DNA from: Axinella damicornis
Taxonomy: Eukaryota > Porifera > Demospongiae > Axinellida > Axinellidae
NCBI GenBank assembly: GCA_963931865.1
Contig: OZ007516.1
Span: 5,677,897 to 5,741,896 of the forward strand
DNA: 64,000 nt
Direction of reading: 5' to 3'
Part shown: piece after piece, positions 13,001-23,164 of the stretch
How positions within the stretch are numbered: the stretch's first letter is position 1
Layout: every line of letters starts with the position of its first letter
Notes under the pieces: model-generated
Databases searched by the model: none
What the model saw: only the letters and a program-made list of their open reading frames with translations
What the model was told of the DNA's origin: nothing
Made by a program: the position numbers and the translations under genes

Positions 13001-16000
13001 GAGTGACCAGAGGTGAGTCTTGAAGGCTAGAACAGCAGTTTTATCAAACGGCTACACTTTTCACGGGGTAAAGAATGTAATTACTTTGGCAATGGACGAA
13101 CGTGATTCGCCTACCCGAAATCAAGACTGCTGAGCTCAGCACATACGGGAATTTTGCCAAGTGTCACCAGGCCCACTTCCACGTTTCGCGTGTGGGCCTG
13201 GGAACGAGGCTTGCTAGGTAACTTTAGCCTCATTCCCAGGCCTTCGCCACCTCCAGGTGGCGAAGGCCTGGGAAGTTGACATAGGCTGGAGTAGAGCGTG
13301 GCTCCACATAGCCTCGTTCCCAGGCCGCTTTCTCTCCTCCCACGCGTCCTGGGAACGAGGCTAGGCTCCACAATGAGTCAGCTAGCCTACCACTGCAACA
13401 CTGTTCCATGAGTTTTGGTTCTTTAAATTTCTGGTAAAACAACAGCCCCTTTGTACATTGTAGCTACATATACGTACGCACGTGCAAGTGGTCACTATCC
13501 TGCTGCAGTGCGTATTTCATGCAGCTGTTCAGATGCCCATGTACAATTCACACTCATGATAAAGATACCAATCTCTCTCCCCTCTCCCTGCAAGACTCCT
13601 TTGACCCCCTGATATGATGGCTTTTGCAGCTGGCCATGTTGATGTGGGTATAGTACATCTGATAAACCAAGAGTACTAGCGTACTGATACTGTGGTGCAT
13701 CGAAGAGTACTATACTGTGGTACATCATAACCTCTTACGCCAGTAGTAATGTCCTCGCATTGGTGCACATGTGATCAGTTCATTTTGTCGCCAGTGGTAG
13801 CTAGGGTAGCAGGTATGTGTGCTTTTCAGTTGCAAGATTGTGTGCTGCAGTTAATTTGAATCCCTTCCATCCCTCTCCTTCCCCTCCCTCCCTCCCTCCC
13901 TCCCTCCCTCCCTCCCTCCCTCCCTCCCTCCCTCCCTCCCCCCCTCCGTCCCTCCCTCCCTCCCTCCCCCCCCTCCGTCCCTCCCTCCCTCCCTCCCTCC
14001 CTCCTTCCCTCCCTCCCCCCTCCCTCCCTCCCTCCTTCCTTCCTTCCCTCCCTTCCCCCTCCTTCCCTCCCTCCCTCCCTCCCTCCCTCCCTCCCTCCCT
14101 CCCTCCCTCCCTCCCCCCTCCCTCCTTCCCTCCCTCCCCCTCCCTCCCTCCCTCCCTCCTTCCTTCCCCCTCCTTCCCTCCCTCCCTCCCTCCCTCCCAC
14201 CCTCCCTCCCTCCCTCCCTCCCTCCCTCCCCCCCTCCCTCCTTCCCTCCCTCCCTCCCCCCCTCCCTCCCTCCCTCCCTCCCTCCTTCCTTCCCCCTCCT
14301 TCCCTCCCTCCCACCCTCCCTCCCTCCCTCCCTCCCTCCCTCCCTCCCTCCCTCCCTCCCTCCCCCCTGCCTCACAGGCCTGCAGGTTGTCTGGTGGTGC
14401 CAGGTCCTGGAATGATCCATGCTCTTCCTGGAGTAGCAAATGCAACTGTCAACTGCTGGTATATAATTATAGGGACATTACATGGTATATATATATATAT
14501 AGTTGTTAGCTGTTGTGCCCGAGGATCTAGAAACGTACATGAATACCTTGGTCATAGCACCACAAGCGAGTTTCAAATAGTGGAGCAATCCCCACTCCCT
14601 CTCCCCTTCTTCCCCCTCCCTCTTCCTTTCTCTCTCCTCCCTCTCTTCCCCTCTCGTCCCCTCACTCACTCCTCCCACCCGCCCTCTCACCTTTCATCCC
14701 CCTCCATCCCTGTCTTCTTTCCATCCCTCCCTTCCTCCACTCTCAGGCCTCTGTTGTTGATAGCTGGTGCTTACGACCAGGACCAAGGTGGACTGGGTGC
14801 CTTCCAGGAATGGCCACAGGTAATGATGTCATGCATCGAGAGAAAGTGGGCATTAATTGAAGCTTCCTAGCTGTCGGTATGTTTCCACACTAACCTGAAC
14901 CTGATGCACCGATGTAACAAATTTTAGGTGTATCAAATGTGGAACGCTGTGATTGTTATGTTCCGACTTCCATCTGACCTGTGGTTGTAATAACCCTAGG
15001 TGGACTCATGCAGGCCCTACGTGAAATATGCTGCTCGTCTGGAGAGCTTGGAGTCTGCACCGTTCCATATTGAAAAGGTCTGTACATCCAAGTGGTCTGC
15101 CTGTGGGTGGGATCTGGGTGGATTGACTGTACAACACATTACCTGAGGGGACACTCACTGTCCACCACCACAGCCTCTGGCACAATTATCTTGTCACCTA
15201 CATGTATTATACAACAGCCATCAAATGCTGAAATGCATATCGAATGCATGAGAATCTGGGGTTGATTCATGTAATTATCAGTTAGAATCTTCAGCAGTTG
15301 CTCTTCAACACTGACCTTCTTGCAGGCGGTGCGCACAAGCATGTATGGCCGACCTGGTCCCTGCTACATTGAGGTGCCTGGCAACATGGTCACGGACAGA
15401 GTTGATGCCAGGAGAATTACGTGAGTGTATAGTCTGGTTCCCAGACCAACCCGCGAGAAAGGGTCTCGGAAAATGACCTACATGCCCTTCAGCATAGCCA
15501 AGCACTGCATTCCAGTGTGAGTGTTGATGGGAAACTGCATGTGCCACCCGTATGTAGTGCTATTCATCAGTCTTGAGCTTAGTGCCTGTGGCTTCTCACC
15601 CACTAATAATTACACTGAACGAAATTCCTTGGCTACACGGAAGGGTATAGGTCATTTGCCCAGACCCTTCCTAGCGGGTTGGGTCTGGGAACCAGACTAT
15701 GTGAGTGTTGATTATCTCACCCTCACACCCAATATCCTCACACATAAGCACGAGTCTGAATTATGTTGCTAGCAAGACCCTGCCCTATGGGCAGTATCCG
15801 AAAGATCCAGCTTGGCCTACTACACCCTTCCGGTCAACCATCCCTGCACCCAAGCCTCCTTCAGCTCTTCAGAAGGTGGTGTTGGAACCCATGGCACTAT
15901 AGCAATCGTGGGGACGCACACACAATGGAACTCACATATTAATTAATGAGGTATGTTTTTGTGCCAAAACTGGCGCATTTTGGAAACCATTTTCTACCAA

Positions 16001-19000
16001 GTATGGCACAACTTTGACATGCCAATATTGGATTAGATCAAAATTGGCAGAAGCAGCACTTCTGTTCCATAGGGTGATTGATGTGCCATTTTTGTCAAAA
16101 AAATGGACCAATGAACCCAAATTGGTATTGGGAATAGACTTGGAAGAGAGCATTGCACTAGGTATATGACAGAGATATGAAGCTGGGAATTGTACCATTG
16201 TGGTCAGCATCAAAGGAGCTTTCAAATGATGTCCTTAAAATGATTTTTTAATTTCGGTCACATTTTTGCCAAAAATCGCACTTGACCAAAGGCTATAATC
16301 CATGGTTTTTCATGATTTTGGGTCAAAATTCAACCTATAGCAAAATTGGCATCATTTGAAAGCTCCATTCATGCTGATCACAATGGTGCAAATCCCAGCC
16401 TCGTATCTCATTCCTAGCCAAAAATACCTAGCATAGTAGTACTTGTGCTATAGCTGTATGCCTATAGCCTCGGAGTATCAGGCCTTGTTTATATAATTTT
16501 GCAAACTGTAAGCGATCAAAAACTGGAGGTGTAAAAGACCTGGGAATGAGGCTATATGCGTCCCCCCAGGACACCCTCCACAAGACTCTCTTTGTTGGCT
16601 TCACTGCGTATCTCGGTGTGCTGATGCAGTACTGAGCAGGGATCTGTCACTCACCAGGAGTGCTGTTTCTGCCATTTTGGTTTGTTGTTCCATTTTTGGC
16701 AGAAATGGTGCACCAGTCACCCTACAGAACAGGAGTGCTGTTTCTGCCAATTTTGGCTTAATTATAAAATTGAAACGTGCCGTAATTGGTACAAAATGTT
16801 TTCCAAAATGTGCCAGTTTTGGCATGTGAACAAACCGGGGTACCTGTTATGGCAACGTAAACGGGCGCGTGGTCAATGCTACTACTGCACATGTTCAGAA
16901 GTAAGCATGACAACCGTATTATTATATTGATCAGCACAGGATTCACAAAAGGTCAACTTGTAAGGTGGTGCGCAGTCGTATTACAGTCAATGAATTGAGA
17001 CACACAACCAATACATGCATATCCACCTGGTGTTTGCATGGTGACGCATACGTATTACCATGCATACGTGATTTCACCACACATCACCCACTTCAGCAAT
17101 GTAGCGATACCATCAACAGTTACGTGTATGAGATGATTTGAGGGTGTAAGCTATATACTGTATTTCCGCGATCAAACGCCGCACTCGATTAGTGGCCGCC
17201 CTCGAATAATAGCCGCACCTCCAGAAGGGCTGGACGAAATAAATGCCGCCCTCGATTAGTAGCCGCGGCTAGTATTCGAACGGTCGGCGATCGATCGATG
17301 CGCTTTGTCTAGCCCTCCACGACCGTGACTATTTCGCTGTGAGCGTGAAGAGAGGAGAGAGAACTGATTGTTCCCCGAGAGCTGTCTAAGACTCATAAGC
17401 GTTTGGCGTTTTCTGTGATGGAGGCACGGGGGGGGGGGGCGATCGACGTGTGACCGGCGAAATCTTTCGTGACAGTAATGACTTTGGCGTTTCCTACCCT
17501 TTTGTCGGTATGATAATGACAGTACCACACGGCCCAGGGCTGAAACAAAAGTTCTTCTTTGTTCATACACGGTGCTCCAATCTGTTTCCTCGCTTCCGTG
17601 TTTATGCTGAGTTTAATAAACAATTAGTGGCCACCCTTGAATAGTAGCCGCAGTAAATCGCGTGATGAAATAAATAGTAGCCGCGGCGTTTGATCGCGGA
17701 AATACGGTAGGTAGATGTGGGAAGAGGTGTGAAAGTATTGGATGTGATATGTGCAGGAATGGGGAGTGTGACAGTGTGTATGTTAGATGCCCCATTGTTC
17801 AACTCCAGGTACAGTCCGATCTGTCCGGGCCCTCCTGTCAGCCTGGCAGATCCAGGTGGTGTGAAGGCGGCTGTGGAGACACTAAAAGCTGCTGAGAGAC
17901 CTCTGGTGATTATTGGGAAAGGTACGAACATGAGCGCAGGAACCAGGGAAGGGAGGATTTACCTTTGGGCTGACAAAGGAAGTGGACTCAATGCTATCGA
18001 CAATCCGCTTTCCATGATTCTAGCTTGGTACTAGTTCCCCATACACGGACCCATATGGTGGCATCGTGTATACTGTTGATTAATTCTTGTGCTTTGTGCA
18101 GATAATCAGCCACTACACAGCATCGGTGCCCCCCTCTCCTTTCCTGTCCCTCCACCCCCCTCCCCCTCTCCCTCATCCCTTCACTCTCCCCTATCTTCCC
18201 CCCCCCCCCCCCCCCCCCCTCCCTGAGTTAGTGAGCTACATGTAATTTTCAATGACATTTCACAGGTGCTGCATATGGCTGTGCAGAGCACGAGATTAGG
18301 CAGCTGGTGAGCTCCCACTACCTGCCCTTCCTGCCCACGCCCATGGGGAAGGGGGTTGTCCCGGACGACCACCCACTATGTGTGGCAGCTGCCAGATCCA
18401 AGTAAGACCCTAATCAAAACATGACCAGCCATTGGCAGAGCCTTTCGTATGTTATCTAATCAGGAGTGCTTACATCATCGCAAATAAAAGATTGCAGCAA
18501 TTAAACATATCGATTTATAGGAGTGACTCTTAGTGGGGGTGGTTATTTACAAACAAACAAACGCACAACTGATGTCGAAGCACTGAATATTAGGGAGCCG
18601 TCCCCACCGCAGTAATGGACGTTCCATGGCCTTATGAGAGCAAAGCTGCTTCATACGTACTTCTTTACATTGCAGTGTTTCTTTTTCGCTGGGAATTGCG
18701 CAGGTGGCATGGTGGCAACCTGTGCAGTGAACAACAGCTCAAAGTGGCATTAAAATTTTGTAGTAATTGAGGGAGGGGCTAAGATCATCAAATGTGCCAA
18801 AAATTGCAAAGATAAGATCACAAAGTACTTGATTAGCCCTAAATTTGGCGCAAAGCAAAAGGTTTGTCACACGTAGCATTACAGTAAGTGTAGTATCATT
18901 GTCTGCCATGAAAGATAGGCAAGAGATGCTCTACTGATTTGTACTGCCATGGTAAAATAATACTTGAGGTTGTTGACTGGTGTGCTGGGCAATCAGGTGA

Positions 19001-22000
19001 CAATCTTGGACAGGAGATAGTGATTCTGAGTCTTCTTGATGTGTGGTGTACTCTCTCTGATATGCACAGGGCTCTAAGAGAGGCCGATGTCATTTTGTTG
19101 CTCGGAGCAAGGCTAAACTGGATACTGCACTTTGGCAGACCTCCACGGTTCAAGCCAGACGTGAAGATAATTCAGGTGGGTTATGTTATTGAGATTCATT
19201 TACTGCCTAGAATCGTACAGCTAGATCTTGAGTGGTGTTCTGCGAGGACCTTTTCAAAGAGGTTACACATCCCATAAATATCTGGTGTGCCCCCCTGGAC
19301 CCTGCTACTGCTTGACATGTACCTAAGTATTGTGTAGCAGACATAGTGTGGCAGGTAGGGATTTGTTACTTTAGTTCCAAGGCCTACTCCATTTTTTGTT
19401 CTTCGGTTCGCATTGTCAACAATACACGCAAGCAGAAGAGCAGCGGAAAAGGGGAAGACCTGGGAGCATTCATCACGTGAATGACATGGTATGAGAGGTG
19501 GGGTCCAGCAAATAACTTAAACATTGCCAAGCAGAGTAGTCTCGAGGGTCTGGAGTCTAGACTAGCGGTGGAGCGCTTGAACCAAGCCCATATGGATGAT
19601 GAACTGAACCAGGACCTCCGCTCCGTGTGGGCAGTAGGCATAGATTGCACACTTTTACTTGTAATCTGAATCAGTTTTTCTTGAAACTGTCGGTTGCTAA
19701 TTTCCTGCTGCTACTGCTGTTGCTAAGCCAATGCTATTGGCTGTCTGAGGGCTTGTGATTTATGACTAGAACAACCCTGTTTCTAAGAATAAAATTGTAC
19801 TGGTAGCACGAGTGTATGAACAACCTATTTGTTTGCAGGTTGACATTTGTCCAGAGGAGATGGGAAACAATGTTTCCAGTCATGTGATGCTGGTCGGACA
19901 TATCAGAGCCGTCGTGAACCAAGTAAGAAGATCTTGATGCATGCACATTCCCGAGGGATACATCAGTACGGAAGGGCTGCAGTTGTGTGTACACGTCACT
20001 GAGCATGCAACACCCAGACTTCTCCTGCTCCTTTCCCTCAGTTTCAATATTCTCTCTTCCTCATTTCTCTCTTCCTCATTTCTCTTCATGTTCTCCTTCT
20101 CCCTTTCTTGACCTCCTCATTTCCCTACCCTAATCTTTCTTCCTCCTGCTTTTTTCTGTTTCCCTCCTCTTCTCCCCTTGTCCACCTTTTTCTCCTCTCT
20201 TTCTCCCCTTTCCCCATTTTCTCCACAATTAATCTTCCCTCTCTTTCCTCTTCGTATCCTGTTCCTCCTCCTTCTCGTTCTTCCTCTTCTCTCCTTTCTC
20301 TGTCTCTTCCTCTGTCTTCTCTTTCTCCTCCTCCGATCCATCCTCTTCAGAGAGTTATTTATAAGCAACATTCATGTACATGCAGTAACAGAGAATAACC
20401 TCAACAAGACTTCAATGTACACTGTGGGCTGATGTGGTGCGATTGGGTTTTGGGGTCCATTGCTTGCTTTGTTGAAAATTGCTACTCTTGATTATTACCA
20501 AGTGGCATTGATGTCTTTCCATCAAGATGAACGAAGAGTTGTCCAGAGGAGCATACTACGCCTGTGACCGCACAGGGGAGTGGTGGAGAGGTCTGAAGGA
20601 GAAAGTGGAAGCGAATACCAGAGTAAACAAGGTAGAATCCGTTCCCATCTCCCACAAATCATTTGAAAAATGAGGTCACTTTATGGGGGTGACCTTTTGT
20701 CACAAATAGTGTGAATAGCAGTTCAGAGTTGTACATATTACATGTACTTGAGTTCATGCAATCTTAAATTTTTTTAACAGGAGCTTGCAGCTGATCCGAG
20801 TCTACCAATGAGCTTCTATGCTGCATACAATGTGGTAAGATAGTGATCCATGTGCTGGTACGTGGACTAGTGTGGATGTCACCTGTTGTGTACGAATTAG
20901 TCTCATTCCCAGGCCCCCGCCCAGCTTTTGGTCGCTTGCAGTATGGAAAAGCGGAGAGGGGCGTGGGAATGAGGCTAGTACGACTCACTTCTGAAGTGAG
21001 CATCCTCTAGCTATTAGTGTGAGGTTTTAAACCAGCCATGTACTGTATTGTATTATTGTCTCATGCAGATCAACAGGTTCCTTCCCCGCAATGCCACCAT
21101 TGTCAATGAAGGTTCCTCCACAATGGATGTTGGGAGAACAGTCCTCATGAACTACCATCCCAGAAAGAGGTAGTAGGAATTGTCGCACAGGAACCACTAA
21201 AATGCTTATCATACAATCACATCATGAGTGAGCACGTGCTGCACGTAATAGATGTACTGTGGATGAGTGAGTTGAGTGCGCCATACGTGATGTGAAGGTC
21301 ACTATGTGTTTTAGGACAGCTGTTTCTATGTTTGGTACTATGCAGTACACTAATTAATATGGTGGATGATACTCTGTTGCAGGTTGGATGCAGGCACGTT
21401 TGCCACTATGGGGCTGGGATGCGGCTTTGCCATCGCAGCTGCCTTAGTCAATAAGAACAAGCCGGTTGGGAAGCAGTCTCCAGTGGTGAGTATCCAGGGA
21501 GACAGCGCGTTTGGATTCTCGGGAATGGAAGTAGAGACAGCTTGTAGGTGAGTTCAATTCAATCCTTCAACTTGTTGCATAGGGGGGCACTTTGCTGGGT
21601 ATGCTGTGTTGAACTTCTAGGCATGCAGTCACATCCTAGTGGGCACTTTTCTCTACCATTCAAATTTGAGGTTTGGAAGTTGGTTATGGACACAGTGACT
21701 CTATATAGTTGGCACTTGCGCCCCATCACATGCTTTGCGGAATGGAATGAGGATGAGGGGCCCAAGTAGTGCTGGGGAAATGTACGTGTAACCCTACTGC
21801 AGTTGGGATCCCAAGATACATCCCTAATACTGTGTAGCTGTTCTCGTTAGCAGTCGATCATTCTTTTTCATTTCAGATATCAGCTTCCGATCATCTTCAT
21901 TGTCATGAACAACAATGGCATATACAGAGGCTTGGACAGTGAGAGCTGGAAGGATGTGACCGACAACACAGACCTCCCTCTCAGGTATAACTGGTGTTCT

Positions 22001-23164
22001 GAGCAACATTTCTTGTCACGGGGGGGGGGAGCCATATGACATAAAGAATGTCATAATTTGAAATCCATCCGTTTCATCAGCTTTGGGTTCCCTATTCCCA
22101 TTCCACATGATAAGTCTTTGTGCTCTTTGTCCCTATTTTGCACAAGTCATGCATGTAGTTACAGCCGTAAACAAATCAACTATCAATCCTCCAGCATTCC
22201 TCCCACATCCCTTCTTCCTGGTGTCCACTACGAGAAGATAGCAGAAGCCTTCCTGGCGGAGGGCTACCTTGCCTCGACCCCACAAGAGCTGCACCGAGCT
22301 CTCACTAAGGCTTTCACTCCCAACAGATCTCTTCCAGTTGTCATCAATGTCAAGATATGCCCAAGCTCTTCTAGAAAAGCACAGGTGAGTTTTGTCACTG
22401 TATTGCTCTGTTTGTGTGCATTCCAACAGTTGTGATGCAGGTGGTTTGTCTCTTCTGGAATTTGCCCATGTTCACACTTCACAGACAACTATAGGCAGAC
22501 CATAACACCATCATTACATGTACAATATAGTCTCATGCATCTTGATGGTGTTCGTGCACACTGCATTATGGTACCATGGTATCCACACTCTAGCCTCGTT
22601 CCCAGGCTCTCTCCTCAAAAAACGGGGGGAGGAGAGAGCCTGGTAACATTCGTGAGAAAAGCTGTCGACTTCCGGCGCCTGGATCTGGCAGAACCAATCA
22701 GATTGCAGAACAAACCCACGTGAACACGAACACGTGATTATTTTGTAGGCATTTACCTTCGCTAGGTCTAGTCTCAGTCCCAGACCCAAACCAACCCCAG
22801 CACGGATCACTTCAAGTATCGCGCACGTGATACTGGAAGCGATCCGTGCTGGGGTTAGCCTGGATCTGGGGCCGAGACTACAGTAGGTCAGGCTCACTTC
22901 TCACAATGTTGTCCCATGCTTGTCCTTACTCTGACTGTTGAGTATACTTGTTGGGTATATACCACCTCCATGCATGTGTGCTCAGCAGGTCAGACGTCTG
23001 TAACACTAGGTTCAGCCTGACCCCCAGTTCCTTTCGTTTCCTATAATCTTGGGTCCATACATTGTCTACTGTGCTATAATGATCTTCTATCCATTATTTC
23101 TCATTCCCCAAATTTCTTCATATCCTTGCAGGAATTTTCTTGGCTTACAAGATCCAAACTCTGA
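7036..23164 (+). CDS. HACL1: 2-hydroxyacyl-CoA lyase 1, 16 exons, 5' end missing
   Basis: Thiamine-diphosphate enzyme that cleaves 2-hydroxyacyl-CoAs to formyl-CoA and an aldehyde in peroxisomal alpha-oxidation. Exons: 7036-7076, 14378-14458, 14747-14819, 15000-15077, 15326-15420, 17809-17921, 18266-18401, 19070-19175, 19839-19922, 20527-20631, 20781-20834, 21069-21169, 21383-21547, 21877-21984, 22195-22384, 23132-23164. They join in frame to 520 codons plus stop; human HACL1 has about 578 residues, so about 58 N-terminal residues are absent. Visible hallmarks are [54 protein letters not shown] and the cofactor motif [11 protein letters not shown] followed by MNNNGIYRG (about residues 395-427). 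It ends in Ser-Lys-Leu, a canonical type 1 peroxisomal signal. The conserved Glu of Asn-Glu-Gln lies just before the first exon found. Convergent with DNPEP. Confidence 0.95.
7405..7655. repeat. About 47-bp tandem repeat, 5-6 copies, in HACL1 intron
   Basis: Near-identical units read TACCCTAGCTCATGCTCTTC, then AAATCCCCTCAGACATACCT, then GTGTGCG. The words GCTCATGCTC and CCCCTCAGAC continue into the next array, so the two arrays share an origin. Confidence 0.9.
7656..8190. repeat. About 35-40-bp tandem repeat, about 14 copies, in HACL1 intron
   Basis: The unit is GCTAGCTCATGCTC, then TTCCCCTCAGACG, then a (TG)n run of varying length and CTGC or CAGC. The dinucleotide run makes unit length vary. 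Apparent Cys-rich reading frames through it are repeat artefacts. Confidence 0.9.
8920..9380. mobile_element. Possible small DNA transposon remnant with GC-rich inverted ends
   Basis: The left side reads AGCAGGGCCGGCAGTACC, and the right side, reverse-complemented, starts ACCGGGCCAGCGCTGG; both are followed by copies of GTACGGCCA. CAGGG-type ends are reminiscent of hAT-like non-autonomous elements, but the ends are imperfect and I see no clear 8-bp target duplication. Confidence 0.3.
11090..11200. repeat. Long nested palindrome of the dispersed family
   Basis: Outer arms TAGCCTCGTTCCCAGGCC and GGCCTGGGAACGAGGTTA enclose an inner inverted repeat: AGCCGCATACGTGACCTTT on the left and AAAGGTCACGTATGCGGCT on the right, with almost no loop. 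The whole 111 bp could fold into a single hairpin. It is the best-preserved long member. Confidence 0.88.
12822..13211. repeat. Large inverted repeat bounded by palindrome-family arms
   Basis: The left part (about 12822-12895) contains AGCCTCGTTCC and GTGACACTTGGCAAAATTCC. The right part (about 13148-13211) contains the reverse complements GGAATTTTGCCAAGTGTCAC and GGGAACGAGGCT. About 250 bp of unrelated sequence lies between, so this is an expanded family member with long arms and a large loop. Confidence 0.75.
13862..14368. repeat. (TCCC)n-type pyrimidine minisatellite next to a HACL1 splice acceptor
   Basis: Roughly 500 bp of almost pure C/T on the plus strand, mainly CCTCCCTC units with interspersed CCTTCC and CCCCCC. 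The array stops about 10 bp before the acceptor of the HACL1 exon at 14378 and so supplies its polypyrimidine tract. The long Pro/Ser and Gly/Glu/Arg open frames here are artefacts. Confidence 0.95.
14578..14746. repeat. Pyrimidine-rich tract before HACL1 exon 14747
   Basis: CT-rich, imperfect TCCC/TTCC words run into the acceptor TCTCAG at 14741-14746. It is much more degenerate than the neighbouring array. Confidence 0.7.
15429..15700. repeat. Palindrome-family inverted repeat with distant arms
   Basis: TAGTCTGGTTCCCAGACC with AACCCGCGAGAAAGGGTCT at the left pairs with CAGACCCTTCCTAGCGGGTT and GGGTCTGGGAACCAGACTA at the right. About 170 bp of loop separates the arms. It lies in the HACL1 intron right after exon 15326-15420. 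Confidence 0.75.
15773..15875 (+). other. Exon-like open segment in a HACL1 intron
   Basis: An AG precedes and a GT follows an open 103-nt segment encoding a Pro-rich peptide containing [10 protein letters not shown] and WPTTPFRST. Its left phase fits the preceding HACL1 exon, but its right phase would shift the next exon out of frame, and HACL1 is complete without it. It may be a pseudo-exon, a cassette that triggers decay, or a fragment of another gene; I do not recognise the peptide. Confidence 0.3.
15950..16840. mobile_element. Fold-back element with about 150-bp diverged inverted ends
   Basis: The left end (about 15951-16112) carries TGCCAAAACTGGCGCATTTT, AAAATTGGCAGAAGCAGCA and ATAGGGTGATTGATG. 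The right end (about 16678-16832), read in reverse complement, carries TGCCAAAACTGGCACATTTT, AAAATTGGCAGAAACAGCA and GTAGGGTGACTGGTG in the same order. About 560 bp lie between, with more TTTTTGCCAAAAATCGCAC-type words. I see no transposase frame, so it is probably non-autonomous. It is intronic in HACL1. Confidence 0.7.
17157..17710. mobile_element. MITE-like element with ACYGTATTTCCGCGATCAAA ends
   Basis: The left terminus is CTGTATTTCCGCGATCAAAC. The right terminus, reverse-complemented, is CCGTATTTCCGCGATCAAAC. Subterminal GGCCGCCCTCGAATAATAGC-like words recur several times at both ends (about 17190-17270 and 17626-17690). The flanks look like TA. No transposase is visible. It lies in the HACL1 intron before exon 17809. 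Confidence 0.8.
20008..20348. repeat. Pyrimidine-rich tract in HACL1 intron
   Basis: Over 300 bp of mixed TTCCTC/CTCTTT sequence, degenerate and with no fixed unit. Like the tracts before exons 7036, 14378, 14747 and 18266, it is pyrimidine-rich on the transcribed sense strand. Confidence 0.7.
20898..20977. repeat. Palindrome-family member with a CCAGCTTTT(C/G)GTCGCTTGCAG interior
   Basis: Arms TAGTCTCATTCCCAGGCC and GTGGGAATGAGGCTA enclose CAGCTTTTGGTCGCTTGCAG and GGAAAAGCGGAG. The same interior words recur in the copies at 12678, 41697, 29352 and 60475, defining a subfamily. Confidence 0.8.
22768..22881. repeat. Palindrome-family member, AGTCTCAGTCCCAGACCC subtype
   Basis: The left arm TAGTCTCAGTCCCAGACCC plus AGCACGGATCACTTC pairs with GAAGCGATCCGTGCT plus GATCTGGGGCCGAGACTA. 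The centre ATCGCGCACGTGAT is itself palindromic. A truncated relative lies at about 23418-23505. Confidence 0.82.

Larger units (their letters stand above)
8191..13861. other. HACL1 intron interior with palindromes and mobile-element fragments
   Basis: No exon is recognised. Members of the short palindrome family lie at about 8457-8508, 10536-10620, 10681-10766, 11090-11200, 11417-11455, 12521-12634, 12678-12779, 12822-13211, 13222-13274 and 13309-13364. This is the densest cluster in the window. A short inverted repeat with GATCTACTAC / GTAGTAGATC ends lies at about 9712-9813. A C-rich homopolymer sits near 8721-8739. Confidence 0.6.

Noticed and set aside
13801..14509. Pro/Ser-rich and Gly/Glu/Arg-rich open frames
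   Set aside because: They are translations of the TCCC satellite and overlap a real HACL1 exon in a different frame.
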